This document shows, piece after piece, positions 15,017 through 23,581 of a DNA stretch of 64,000 nt. The notes under the pieces are model-generated. The model ran no database searches, had not been told where the DNA came from, and worked only from the letters and a program-made list of their open reading frames with translations. The stretch comes from Flavobacterium sp. Sd200 (lineage in GTDB: Bacteria > Bacteroidota > Bacteroidia > Flavobacteriales > Flavobacteriaceae): assembly GCF_009826935.1 (NCBI RefSeq), contig NZ_WUMN01000001.1:1-64000 (forward strand), in the 5' to 3' direction. Position 1 is the stretch's first letter; every line of letters starts with the position of its first letter. The position numbers and the translations under genes were made by a program.

Positions 15017-16527
15017 AGCCCTATTTGTATTTGGGTTACCGGAAGGATAATTTCAAATGTAGTACCGAGGCCTATTTCGGACCACACGGATACTGTACCG
15101 TTATGGCGTTGCACTATTTTATGGCAAAGGGAAAGCCCCAGCCCGGTTCCATCATAGGTATCTTTTGAATGTAGCCGTTTAAAAGGCTCAAAGATCTTAT
15201 CAACGAATTCTTTCTCGATGCCAATGCCATTATCGGCTATTTCAATCTTGATGCAGTCACCCGAAGGTTTACTCAACAAATGGCTGGTTATGTTTATGTG
15301 CGGCCGTACTGCCTCACGGGAAAACTTCAGGCTATTTCCAATTATGTTGTAGAACAATTGGCTAAGGAGTACATGTGCGCCCTGTATATCAGGAAGCAGC
15401 GACCGGTTAATAACAGCGTCCTTCTGCGTTATCACCAGCTCCAGGTCACCCAGGACCTCGGAAAGCAGTACATTAAGGTCGATTTTCTGTACACTGAATG
15501 CGGCGGCATCCATAACGGAGTAGGCCAGTATATCTTCAATCATGCTGTGCATCCTTGCTGCCGATTTTTCGATTTTTGCGGCGTAGAGCGTACGTGCCTT
15601 ACTATCGGGTTCCAGCATATCATTAAGCGCACCGGTGAAAAAACGTATTTTACGCAGGGGTTCCTTAAGGTCATGGCTGACGGCGTGTGCAAACTGGGAA
15701 AGGCTTTCGTTTGAACGCAGCAATTGCCGGGTACGCTCGTCTACCTTTAACTTCAGTTCTTCTTCAAATGATTTTTGTTCTGTAATATCCTGTACTGTTC
15801 CAAACAGGCTTTTGGTATCCGGCGAATCAATATAAAAACCGTTAATGCGCAGCCACCTCACTTCTGAATTGTTGTGGATAATCCGTAACTCATAGGACAT
15901 TTTCCCGGTTAGTTCCGCTTCCCGGTGAGATTGCTCCCTTATGTGCAGGTCATCGGGGTGAAGTTTGCCAATCAGATCATAATTTGTGATGGGGTCTGTT
16001 ATCCTCCATATTTCCTTAAATATCCCGGAGGTTTTTATATCACCGTTTTCCAGGTTGATTTCATAGGTGCCCAGCTTAGCATTTTCAATTGCGAGCGTAA
16101 GCTTTTCTTCTGCTTCAGCTGCATGGTTTTTGGCCATGACCAGTTCGGTTACGTCTGCCGCAGTATTCATAACACCGTAAACCGTTCCGTCAGGTGCCTT
16201 TAGGGGAGTGAACGTATAATTAAAATAATGGACTTCTTTTATTCCTTTCTTAATAAGGTCAACACGCCTGTTTGTAGCTATATAGGGCTCACCGGTGTCT
16301 AAAACCTGCCACAGCTGTTGATAAATACCCATGCCCTGCAATTCAGGAAGTATTTCGATATAGGACCTGCCTATAATGTCATCGCCTTTTCCCCAGGCAT
16401 CGATAAGTGCCTTATTGGCCAGCACAACGGTAAGTTCACGCCCGGTGAAGACCCCAATAGGGAAAGGCGCGCTTAGCACGACATCTTCAAGTTGCTGGTA
16501 ATAGTGGTGATCTTTTTCCATAGGCAT
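15013..16527 (-). CDS. PAS-domain sensor histidine kinase, soluble
   Basis: 504 residues without membrane helices. Two PAS domains (about 15-130 and 150-262), the second followed by a PAC segment, lead into a HisKA dimerisation domain with the H box FAHAVSHDLKEPLRKIRFF near residue 290. The HATPase_c domain follows, with N box YNIIGNSLKFSR, G1 box IADNGIGIE and G2 box GTGLGLSLCH. It should phosphorylate a receiver, most simply the convergent single-domain regulator. The signal is unknown; no Cys for flavin photochemistry (LOV motif) is evident in the PAS domains. Confidence 0.9.
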   Translation of the reverse strand: MPMEKDHHYYQQLEDVVLSAPFPIGVFTGRELTVVLANKALIDAWGKGDDIIGRSYIEILPELQGMGIYQQLWQVLDTGEPYIATNRRVDLIKKGIKEVHYFNYTFTPLKAPDGTVYGVMNTAADVTELVMAKNHAAEAEEKLTLAIENAKLGTYEINLENGDIKTSGIFKEIWRITDPITNYDLIGKLHPDDLHIREQSHREAELTGKMSYELRIIHNNSEVRWLRINGFYIDSPDTKSLFGTVQDITEQKSFEEELKLKVDERTRQLLRSNESLSQFAHAVSHDLKEPLRKIRFFTGALNDMLEPDSKARTLYAAKIEKSAARMHSMIEDILAYSVMDAAAFSVQKIDLNVLLSEVLGDLELVITQKDAVINRSLLPDIQGAHVLLSQLFYNIIGNSLKFSREAVRPHINITSHLLSKPSGDCIKIEIADNGIGIEKEFVDKIFEPFKRLHSKDTYDGTGLGLSLCHKIVQRHNGTVSVWSEIGLGTTFEIILPVTQIQIGL

Positions 16528-16827
16528 TATACGTCCTGTAAATTTAACTTATAAATAGTTATTGCCCATTAAAAACGGGCTTGTGCGGTAATTTTAACTA
16601 TTGTTCAAGTACAGCTTTTACATGATTATAATTTACATGGCGACGTCGCTCAAATAATTCGTAAAAAAGCTAAGGCAGTATATTTGCAATAGAATAAGAG
16701 GCAACCTGTAATAAGCACCCTATAAATAAGCGGTATGTTTACAGGTTCAATAGATGGTAAAGGTAAGGATCCCTTTTGCACCAAATGATAAATTACTTAT
16801 AATGTTTAGAAGAAATTTCATGCATAA
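16528..16827. other. Gene-free stretch with a promoter-like box and an inverted repeat
   Basis: No open frame of note. The plus strand has a -7-like box TATATTTG (about 16679-16686). It is followed 17 bases later by an inverted repeat AACCTGTAA (16703-16711) / TTACAGGTT (16739-16747) with a 27-base loop. This could be a small transcript or a leader, but there is no clear -33 element or terminator, so it stays a weak call. Confidence 0.25.
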
Positions 16828-17148
16828 TTAGCGATTATCTAAAATATTTTCATTCATTTCCATTCGGAGTGGGAATGTATAATCCATAACTTTTACAACT
16901 TCTCTGGATAACTGCTTCCTGTCCCGGGCTTTTATTTTTTCCAATAGAGGGGCATTTTCGCGTATTTTTATTTTCAGGTAATACTCCCAGTAGATAGTAC
17001 CCAATAATAAATTGACAAAGCCGTTATCGTGCTTTGTCTTGATAATTGAAATGCTTTCAATATCGCGCACCCGGAATACCACCTCGAGGTTACGGTACCT
17101 GACTTTAACGGTATCATCCTGCACCAGGATGTATTTATTGCGTTGCAT
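16828..17148 (-). CDS. Hypothetical protein (106 aa)
   Basis: ATG at 17148 chosen; the longer frame to 17202 would need a TTG start and adds a hydrophobic leader that looks like intergenic sequence. The protein begins MQRNKYILVQDDTVKVRYRN. It is beta-rich at the N-terminus (VVFRVRDIESISIIKTK) and helical and basic afterwards. I do not recognise a family; a small PH-like or regulatory fold is possible. It is divergent from the XRE regulator gene. Confidence 0.55.
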   Translation of the reverse strand: MQRNKYILVQDDTVKVRYRNLEVVFRVRDIESISIIKTKHDNGFVNLLLGTIYWEYYLKIKIRENAPLLEKIKARDRKQLSREVVKVMDYTFPLRMEMNENILDNR

Positions 17149-17309
17149 GGTAATGGAGGAATTATTCAGGCTAAATATAGAAATGAATATAGAATCTTGC
17201 AAGTACCTTCACATTACAGAATCCGTATTTATTTATACTTAATATGAATTGCTGCATCATTCCCATCTGCTGATATATAAAGGTTATTTTTGGAGTATAA
17301 GATATTACT

Positions 17310-17543
17310 ATGATCCAATTCAAAGACCAGAGGCTGGTACAATTTGGCCAGCGTGTCCGTACATATCGTGAAGATAAGGGCTGGAGCATCAACGATGTTG
17401 CTGCCCGGGGCTACCTTAGTAAAACGGACCTTCAGGCTATAGAGTCCGGCAGCAGGAACTTTGGCTTTACCACGCTGCTTGAACTCTCCAAATCACTTGC
17501 TACTACACCCTCTGAGCTGTTTGATTTCGAATTTGATATTTAA
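17310..17543 (+). CDS. Small XRE-family helix-turn-helix regulator
   Basis: 77 residues consisting of one Cro/C1-type HTH: FGQRVRTYREDKGWSINDVA, then YLSKTDLQAIESGSRN and LLELSKSLATTPSELF. It has no ligand or protease domain. The stop overlaps the stop of the convergent histidine kinase by 4 bp. The target is unknown; the divergent 106-aa gene is a candidate. Confidence 0.85.
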   Translation: MIQFKDQRLVQFGQRVRTYREDKGWSINDVAARGYLSKTDLQAIESGSRNFGFTTLLELSKSLATTPSELFDFEFDI

Positions 17544-18931
17544 GTAGTATGTGTGAGCGTCACTTTTGTACCTACGGCAAGCTCGCTTTCAATGGTAATC
17601 TCTATATCCAGTAGTTCACAGATCCGTTTCACGATGGACAGGCCCAGGCCGCTGCCTTTTGTCTGGATATGCTCATCGGGCCGTGAACGGTAAAATGATC
17701 CAAATACTTTCTGCTGTTCCTCTTTTGCAATGCCTATGCCATTGTCTGTCACTTGTAGCAGGATACTGCCTTTACCTGCACTTGCCGATAATGTTACTAT
17801 CCCGTCAGGTTTAGAATATTTTACCGCGTTTGAAACTAGGTTTTCCAGCACCACGGATAACAGGTATCCGTCGGTTTTCATATATAGGTTCTCGGCAACA
17901 TGTGTTTCAACCTTTATATTTTTTTCTTTGATTGCCTTTGCGTTGCGGGAAAGGGTATCTAAAACAAGCACACTGATATTGGTGTGTTCTACTTTAAGTG
18001 CTTCTTTCTGGCTTTCAAATCTTGCAAGTAGCAAGAGCTGGTCTACCAATAGGTTGATACGGTCTGTTTCGGCGATGCAATATTTAATTGTTTCTACAAA
18101 TTCTTCCTGGCTGCGTGGCTTGCGTATCAGGACTTCAAGGGTGCCTCTTACAACGGCGAGTGGGGTCCTTAGTTCGTGAGAGGCATCAGAGGTAAATTGT
18201 TTTTCCCTGAGTACAGCGCTTTCAATACGGTCGAGCAGGTTATTGATGGTTTGGGATAGTGTGTATAATTCATCTTTATTTCCCGGATAGGCAATCCGCT
18301 CATAAAGGGTGTTACGGGAAATCCTGCCAGCAGTCTCAATAATATTGTTTACCGGCTTTATACTCCTGCCTGCTACAAGGCGGGTAACGGCAAACAGTAT
18401 AATGAGCAGCAAGGGGTAGGTAATAAACAATACCCTTTTGAGGTTATAAAGCAGGTTTCCGGCATCCTGCAACGGGACGGCTACCAGTATATACCCTACA
18501 ACTGTATCTTTGAAGCGGACCGGTACCTGAGCCTGCCGTACGGGTATGTCATCTAGCAGGCTGTCGTAAAATATGTCTTCAGTGAGGGTTCTGTATTTGA
18601 GTTTTGACTCTTTAAGGTTGGGTGACCGGTCGGATAGCTTTCCATGCCGGTCCGTAAACTGTATGAAAATGGGGTTAATGTCAAGGGTATTGTGTTCTTT
18701 CTCATACCATTCTTCCTTTTCGACTGAAAATCCGGCAGGCGTAACCGTTATTTCGGTATAAAGGTCGTCCACCTCTTTTTGCAGGTCATTATCAAGGCTG
18801 CTGTATACACCACTGCTTACGATCAGGTAAATTAACGCAAAAACAAGCAACACCAGTATGGCAGCAGTGATGCTGTAGAAAAGCGCGATCCTGTTCCTGA
18901 ATGCTATTGCCATGGTTTTAAAATTCTGCAA
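17540..18931 (-). CDS. Membrane sensor histidine kinase (CusS/RprX-like)
   Basis: 463 residues. A first membrane helix lies at about 15-37, a periplasmic sensor of about 130 residues follows, then a second helix (FITYPLLLIILFAVTRLV) and a HAMP region. The H box is SDASHELRTPLAVVRG, the N box ENLVSNAVKYS, and the ATP lids are DNGIGIA and GSGLGLSIV. Its start overlaps the response regulator stop by 14 bp, so the pair is translated together. It is the last gene of the thioredoxin-ApbE-DUF4266-DUF3570 operon and probably senses the condition that operon handles (metal, redox or envelope stress). Confidence 0.92.
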   Translation of the reverse strand: MQNFKTMAIAFRNRIALFYSITAAILVLLVFALIYLIVSSGVYSSLDNDLQKEVDDLYTEITVTPAGFSVEKEEWYEKEHNTLDINPIFIQFTDRHGKLSDRSPNLKESKLKYRTLTEDIFYDSLLDDIPVRQAQVPVRFKDTVVGYILVAVPLQDAGNLLYNLKRVLFITYPLLLIILFAVTRLVAGRSIKPVNNIIETAGRISRNTLYERIAYPGNKDELYTLSQTINNLLDRIESAVLREKQFTSDASHELRTPLAVVRGTLEVLIRKPRSQEEFVETIKYCIAETDRINLLVDQLLLLARFESQKEALKVEHTNISVLVLDTLSRNAKAIKEKNIKVETHVAENLYMKTDGYLLSVVLENLVSNAVKYSKPDGIVTLSASAGKGSILLQVTDNGIGIAKEEQQKVFGSFYRSRPDEHIQTKGSGLGLSIVKRICELLDIEITIESELAVGTKVTLTHTT

Positions 18932-19583
18932 TGTAGCCGATTCCCCGAATGGTCCTTATAAAGTCAACTTCCTTGTCGAGTTCGAGCTTTTTACGGATAC
19001 CGTTGATAAAGACATCAATTACGCCCGTATCGTATTCAAAGTGGATATCCCACACGTCATTAATGATCTGGGCACGGGTACACACCTCATTTTTATGCTG
19101 TACAAGATAAGACAATAATTCAAATTCACGCTGGGTAAGGTTTACTGCCAATCCGTTTTTAAGGACTTTATGTGCCGTCAGGGCGACGGTCACGCTACCT
19201 ATAACAATATCTTTTTGCCTTTCTGTTTTTGCCCGCAGCTGTACCCTTATTCTTTCCAGTAACTCCTCAAAACTAAACGGCTTTTTGATGTAGTCGTTAG
19301 CACCGGCCCTCAGCCCGTCGATAGTGTCCTGAATGGTGTCCTTTGCAGTAAGAAAAATTACCGGCGTATCCACCTGCCGCTCCCTTAGGGCCTTGCACAC
19401 TTCAAGCCCGCTAAGCACCGGTAGCATCCAGTCCAGCAAAATAACATGCGGTTGTTGTTCCAGGGCCAGGGCCAGCCCGCTTTTCCCGTCGTTTGCTGCC
19501 AAAACCTCGTACCCTTCTTCGCGCAGTCCCTTACCCAGGAAGTTAATTATACCTGTTTCGTCTTCAACTATAAGTATTTTCAT
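18918..19583 (-). CDS. OmpR/PhoB-family response regulator
   Basis: 221 residues. The receiver domain begins MKILIVEDE, with acceptor Asp51 in VILLDWMLP, Thr in FLTAKD and Lys in YIKKPFSFEE. The winged-helix effector covers about residues 127-221 (NLTQREFELLSYLVQHKNEV, then DVWDIHFEYDT and RTIRGIGYI). It lies 30 bp downstream of the DUF3570 gene and overlaps the kinase gene. It is likely to autoregulate the operon. Confidence 0.94.
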   Translation of the reverse strand: MKILIVEDETGIINFLGKGLREEGYEVLAANDGKSGLALALEQQPHVILLDWMLPVLSGLEVCKALRERQVDTPVIFLTAKDTIQDTIDGLRAGANDYIKKPFSFEELLERIRVQLRAKTERQKDIVIGSVTVALTAHKVLKNGLAVNLTQREFELLSYLVQHKNEVCTRAQIINDVWDIHFEYDTGVIDVFINGIRKKLELDKEVDFIRTIRGIGYIAEF

Positions 19584-19613
19584 AGGTTTAAAATCTCCTT
19601 AAAGGTACGCAAG

Positions 19614-20801
19614 TTACTTATACCTGATATTAATACTGATAATATCCGAGTTCAGGTTGGTAGAACGAGTATAATGGCCGTAGCGTATTTCGAGCAGGTT
19701 GAGGCGTTCAATACCAAAGAGCCCGTGCACTGGTGTCATGCGCAACCCGATGCCCACGAAGTTGCTGTTGAACTTTGAAAGATCGTAATTACTGGTGTAA
19801 AAGTCACGCTGCGGGCCGTGCATCTGGTAACCATCAAAATATTTGGCAGCAGTCTGGGTATAGTACCTGTAAAACGGAGATACCGAAAGGAACGGGGTAA
19901 TCTTTACCGGAACTTCAAGCTCTGCCGTATGGGATTGTATGCCCCAGTCATCGGTGTAGAAACGGTAATACCCCCTCAGGATAATATTGTCGCCCAAAAA
20001 GTAACTGGCGCGTGCCGCCAAAGGTATTTTAAGGCGGCTGTCGGGTAGCTTTTCCTGATGCACAGAGCCATCGGTAAAATATACCCTGTGAAAAGGCAAG
20101 CTAAGGTAGCCCTGCTGCTGCACTATGTCGGCCTGGAAGAGTACCTGGAAATCGCGGTTGATAATCTGCGAATAGCTTAACGACCCCACAAAGGTATTGC
20201 GCGAGGCGTTACCCGAATCATCAGTACCGGGCAGCCCCCGCAGTTCTACGGGCGCAAGCAGCTTTACCTGGTCGAGGTAGGCCTGTAACTTTGCGGTAAA
20301 CTCACCGTTACGGTCTTTTGTTTTTTGGGAAAAACTGATGTTCCCGCCAAAAGACTGGTAGTCGTATTCGGTGGAGGACGAAACCCCTATGCCAAAGGCA
20401 CGGCCCTTTGCCTCGTTTTCGCGGATGTAGTTCAGCGATGGATATACCCTCATATCCGAAGAAGAAGCCGAAGAATTCGCATGCAGGTCTATTTTATCCG
20501 ATGACGCCGAAGAATAATGGTCGACACCTACCTCAAAATCCCAATTGTGCTTAATGCCGTTTTCACCGAACTTAACCAGGCGTACATCTATTGCATTGGA
20601 GATATCGTTAAGTTTCTCGGTGCCTGTTCCACCGGTTACCGCAGAGTTATTACCATCCTGCTTGTAGTAGCTTGACACCAGGTTTATTTCTTCCAGCTTT
20701 AATTTCCGAGGTTTGTATGCTGTTGAATCTGTGGGCTGTTCCTGGGCGTAGATTTTCATAAGCCCTAAAAGGGCCAGCCCTGTTATAAATATCCTTTTCA
20801 T
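19614..20801 (-). CDS. DUF3570 outer-membrane beta-barrel protein
   Basis: 395 residues with a signal peptide (MKRIFITGLALLGLMKIYAQ). The mature part is rich in alternating beta-strand segments and ends in an aromatic/basic strand (IISINIRYK), as expected for an outer-membrane barrel. Segments such as YSSASSDKIDLHANSSASS and FEVGVDHYS are typical of the DUF3570 family. The family regularly occurs beside DUF4266 and ApbE. It may be the outer-membrane part of that system; no substrate is known to me. Confidence 0.88.
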   Translation of the reverse strand: MKRIFITGLALLGLMKIYAQEQPTDSTAYKPRKLKLEEINLVSSYYKQDGNNSAVTGGTGTEKLNDISNAIDVRLVKFGENGIKHNWDFEVGVDHYSSASSDKIDLHANSSASSSDMRVYPSLNYIRENEAKGRAFGIGVSSSTEYDYQSFGGNISFSQKTKDRNGEFTAKLQAYLDQVKLLAPVELRGLPGTDDSGNASRNTFVGSLSYSQIINRDFQVLFQADIVQQQGYLSLPFHRVYFTDGSVHQEKLPDSRLKIPLAARASYFLGDNIILRGYYRFYTDDWGIQSHTAELEVPVKITPFLSVSPFYRYYTQTAAKYFDGYQMHGPQRDFYTSNYDLSKFNSNFVGIGLRMTPVHGLFGIERLNLLEIRYGHYTRSTNLNSDIISINIRYK

Positions 20802-20823
20802 GTTGTTGCTGCGCTGTTATGGG

Positions 20824-21039
20824 TTAATTGCATCCACACCCGCCGCCGCTTTTCCCGGCATTGGCGCCCGATGAGCCTTCCCTGTAGGACTGGAAGCTCA
20901 ATTCGGTTTTTTCTACTTTACGGTTCGAGAGGGACATCTCCCCATCGTTGATTTTGTTTTTCTGGTACTCTTTTACGGGCGAGCAGGCGCTGGCAAGGAC
21001 AGCAGCGATAGCGGTAATGCTAAGAAGGGAGCGTTTCAT
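20824..21039 (-). CDS. DUF4266 small lipoprotein with conserved C-terminal GGGCGCN
   Basis: 71 residues. The signal peptide and lipobox end in ASAC (Cys19), followed by SPVKEYQKN, typical of DUF4266. The C-terminus is glycine-rich and ends GKSGGGCGCN, so two Cys are close to the end. The start overlaps apbE by 20 bp. The combination of a tiny lipoprotein with an invariant CGC tail, a flavin transferase, a thioredoxin-like protein and a barrel suggests that the tail is a redox, metal or modification site. This is inference. Confidence 0.88.
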   Translation of the reverse strand: MKRSLLSITAIAAVLASACSPVKEYQKNKINDGEMSLSNRKVEKTELSFQSYREGSSGANAGKSGGGCGCN

Positions 21040-21964
21040 GTGGGGTAAGGTTTATGTTTTTTGAGGTATACAGTTTATTGTTGTCGTCAATGATAATACA
21101 ATGCAGGTCCGGTAGCTGGTCGATAAGGTATAAGCCTGCTTTGATGCCCATTACCGCAATCGGGGTGGCCATGGCGTCGGCAAATTCTGCATTGCTGCTG
21201 ATTACCGTTACACTCTTAATGCCGGATATCGGCAACCCTGTTTTAGGGTCAATGGTATGCGAATACTTTTTGCCGCCTATCATCACGTATTTTTCATAGT
21301 TGCCAGAGGTTGCTACCGCTTTGCCCGACACATCCAGGTAGGAAAAAATATCTTCCGGGTGGTCAGGGTTGGATATTCCAATCCGCCACGGGTTGCCGGA
21401 TGGCTGCCCCCCCCAGGCGGTAAGGTCGCCACTGGCATTGATGATGCCGCTTTGCACCCCGTTTCGGATGAGCAGGCGCCTGGCCATCTCGGCCGCATAG
21501 CCTTTACCAATACCCCCAAAGCCGATGCGCATCCCTTTGTTTTTGAGGAGCACCGAATTGTACTGTTCATCGAGTATAATATTGCGGTAATCGATGAGGT
21601 GTACCATCTTCAGCGCCTGCTCTTTTGGCGGTAGCGCTGTCATGGTTTTATCAAAATTCCATAAGGTTTTGTCGATGCTTCCGTAGCTGATATCGAAAGC
21701 ACCCTGCGTGATTTGGGAAATGCCGATGCTGCGCTTGATCAGGTCAAAAACTTCAGCAGCCACCGGTACAGGGGCTATCCCGGCATTCTCATTGATCAGG
21801 GCAGTTTGGCTGTTGTTACTGAACGTCGTAAGCAACTTTTCGATACGGCGTATTTCTTCAATAGCGGCCTGTATATGCACCTCCGCCTCTTGTATACCAG
21901 GGCTCACTACCGTAATGGTAAAAGTATTGCCCATCAGTTTTAATGACTGTGAGAACTCCTGCAT
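21020..21964 (-). CDS. apbE: FAD:protein FMN transferase ApbE
   Basis: 314 residues from the ATG at 21964. The longer frame to 22021 would overlap the thioredoxin gene by 50 bp. Family motifs are visible: MGNTFTI near the start, GFGGIGKGYAAE for flavin binding, NASGDLTAWG, and the catalytic-site region YSHTIDPKTGLPI. ApbE transfers FMN from FAD onto Thr/Ser of extracytoplasmic proteins using Mg2+. No hydrophobic leader is seen at the chosen start, so its export route is unclear. No FMN-binding (RnfG/NqrC-like) target is encoded nearby, which leaves DUF4266 or distant proteins as substrates. Confidence 0.92.
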   Translation of the reverse strand: MQEFSQSLKLMGNTFTITVVSPGIQEAEVHIQAAIEEIRRIEKLLTTFSNNSQTALINENAGIAPVPVAAEVFDLIKRSIGISQITQGAFDISYGSIDKTLWNFDKTMTALPPKEQALKMVHLIDYRNIILDEQYNSVLLKNKGMRIGFGGIGKGYAAEMARRLLIRNGVQSGIINASGDLTAWGGQPSGNPWRIGISNPDHPEDIFSYLDVSGKAVATSGNYEKYVMIGGKKYSHTIDPKTGLPISGIKSVTVISSNAEFADAMATPIAVMGIKAGLYLIDQLPDLHCIIIDDNNKLYTSKNINLTPHETLPS

Positions 21965-21971
21965 AAAATAT

Positions 21972-22406
21972 CTATTTATGGGAATTGCAGGCTGCCTTGA
22001 TTTCCGTTGCCCACCCGTCAACGGTAGCTTCCGGTTTCCCTTTCCAGGATTTTATAACTTTGCCGTCAGTATCTAGCAATAGCGTGAGTGGAAAGCTACC
22101 TTCCTTATTATATTTTTCGGCCAGCGCCTCATTCTTTTTGGTCTGTTCTTCTGAAAGCTGGTTTTTCTTTTTCCTAGGAAAATCAGCGTTTAATAGTACC
22201 AGGTTGTCTTTGGCCATGTTGGCAAAGGCTTCGCTGTCAAAGTAGTCCTTACGGGTAGCTACGCAGGGCGCGCACCAGTCGGAACCTGAAAAATTAAGCA
22301 GGATGAATTTATGTTCCTCTTTAGCGATTTTCTGGGCAGTGGAAAAGTCGGTTTCCCATGTAATGGGAAGGAACGCTACAAATAGCAGGCAGGCTAAAAA
22401 TTTCAT
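21972..22406 (-). CDS. Periplasmic thioredoxin-like protein
   Basis: 144 residues with a signal peptide (MKFLACLLFVAFLPITW). The thioredoxin fold has the active site SDWCAPCVAT (CxxC) and a later cis-Pro segment GSFPLTLLLD. A charged insertion (RKKKNQLSEEQTKKN) separates the helices. It should reduce or oxidise thiols in the periplasm. It is the first gene of the operon, 7 bp before apbE; the two Cys at the end of DUF4266 are obvious candidate substrates. Confidence 0.9.
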   Translation of the reverse strand: MKFLACLLFVAFLPITWETDFSTAQKIAKEEHKFILLNFSGSDWCAPCVATRKDYFDSEAFANMAKDNLVLLNADFPRKKKNQLSEEQTKKNEALAEKYNKEGSFPLTLLLDTDGKVIKSWKGKPEATVDGWATEIKAACNSHK

Positions 22407-22497
22407 TGTGAGTAGTGTTAATTGTTATAACAAAATAACGCACTACCTACCTTTTAGCTTGTGTGGATTCGCTTAAGGTTTGCTTAAGATTGATTAT

Positions 22498-22562
22498 AAA
22501 AAAAGAGCCCCGAATTACACTGGGCTCTAAGATTAAAACCAGAGGGTTCGAAGCTCCTGTTT
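22498..22562 (-). ncRNA. Putative small RNA with own promoter and terminator
   Basis: On the minus strand a -7 box TAATTTTG (22567-22574) is followed by about 35 bases including GGAGCTTCGAACCCTCTGG. Next comes an intrinsic terminator with stem AGAGCCC (22522-22528) / GGGCTCT (22504-22510) and a run of seven T (22498-22504). Predicted length is about 60 nt. It is GC-rich compared with its surroundings and has no open frame. No -33 TTG at the usual 17-23 bp is obvious. It could also be the tail of the VIT gene transcript. Confidence 0.45.
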
Positions 22563-22677
22563 GATGCAAAATTACTAATTATCGCCTAAATTTGAAATAT
22601 ACAAGTAATTAAAATTGTCGTTTTAAAAATATCCTATCATGTAACGACTATCGGTGCGTCATAGATTACACTACTGG

Positions 22678-23376
22678 CTACGATACCTGCACATCAAAAA
22701 CATAGCCGACAAGCGCAGAAGCAGTCATGGCAACTGTTCCCCATATACAGATACGCATGACCGCTTTCATTTTATTTGACCCCCCTGCACCGGCAGCCAT
22801 TATACCGGAGATGGCAAGGAATACTATCGAAAAACCGTATTGTAACGGTATCATATAACGGAGCGGTGCGAATACTGCTACAAGCAGCGGTAATATCCCC
22901 CCGCAGATGAATGCCAGTGCAGATGCCATTGCAGCCTGGAACGGTTTAGCCTGTGTAACGTCATTTATACCCAGTTCATCGCGGGCATGCGCCTCAAGTG
23001 CATTGTGTGCAGTCAATTCTACGGCGACCTGTTGTGCAAGTTCCTGCGATAAACCGCGCGTTACATAAATTTGGGTTAGTTCCTTAAGTTCCGCTTCCGG
23101 TATTTCTGCCAGTTCCCTGGCTTCCCTTTCCAAGTCTGATTTTTCGATATCGCTCTGCGAACTTACCGATACGTATTCACCGGCTGCCATAGACAACGCC
23201 CCTGCAACAACCCCTGCTAGTGCAGCCAATACTATAGGATCCCGGGTTTGGCTTGCAGCTGCAATGCCTATAACGAGGCTGGTAGTGGAAAGTATTCCAT
23301 CATTGGCGCCAAGCACGGCAGCCCTGAGCCACCCACTACGGTTTATGAAGTGCTGTTCGTTTTGCATAATACTCAA
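22678..23376 (-). CDS. VIT1/CCC1-family Fe2+/Mn2+ transporter
   Basis: 232 residues. It has the family N-terminus (RSGWLRAAVLGANDGILSTT, with the conserved GANDG in helix 1), then MAAGEYVSVSSQSD. A cytosolic helical segment rich in Glu follows (LEREARELAEIPEAELKEL), then three more helices. VIT proteins export or store ferrous iron or manganese using the proton gradient. An alternative start 9 bp downstream (MQNEQHF) is possible. It is probably a single gene; the terminator at 22504-22528 lies downstream. Confidence 0.92.
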   Translation of the reverse strand: MSIMQNEQHFINRSGWLRAAVLGANDGILSTTSLVIGIAAASQTRDPIVLAALAGVVAGALSMAAGEYVSVSSQSDIEKSDLEREARELAEIPEAELKELTQIYVTRGLSQELAQQVAVELTAHNALEAHARDELGINDVTQAKPFQAAMASALAFICGGILPLLVAVFAPLRYMIPLQYGFSIVFLAISGIMAAGAGGSNKMKAVMRICIWGTVAMTASALVGYVFDVQVS

Positions 23377-23581
23377 TTTGACATTAAAATAGTGGAAAAT
23401 TTAATTCATGACTGAATTCTAAGTTTGTAAATGGGCGCGATTAAGGCTTGTTTAATCTAATTTACATAAGATATTTAATATTACAGTCATATTCTGGACT
23501 GGAATTCAATAACTAAAATAAATTAAGTGTTTAATTTACATTTTTCATATTTTTGGAATCTATTATAACGATATAGTATCC

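Noticed and set aside
17149..17202. N-terminal extension of the 106-aa hypothetical protein
   Set aside because: It would need a TTG start, and the extra residues look like translated AT-rich intergenic DNA.
22530..22560. tRNA-like T-loop (GGTTCGAA)
   Set aside because: No acceptor stem, D-arm or anticodon arm can be placed around it on either strand; it is reported as part of a possible small RNA.
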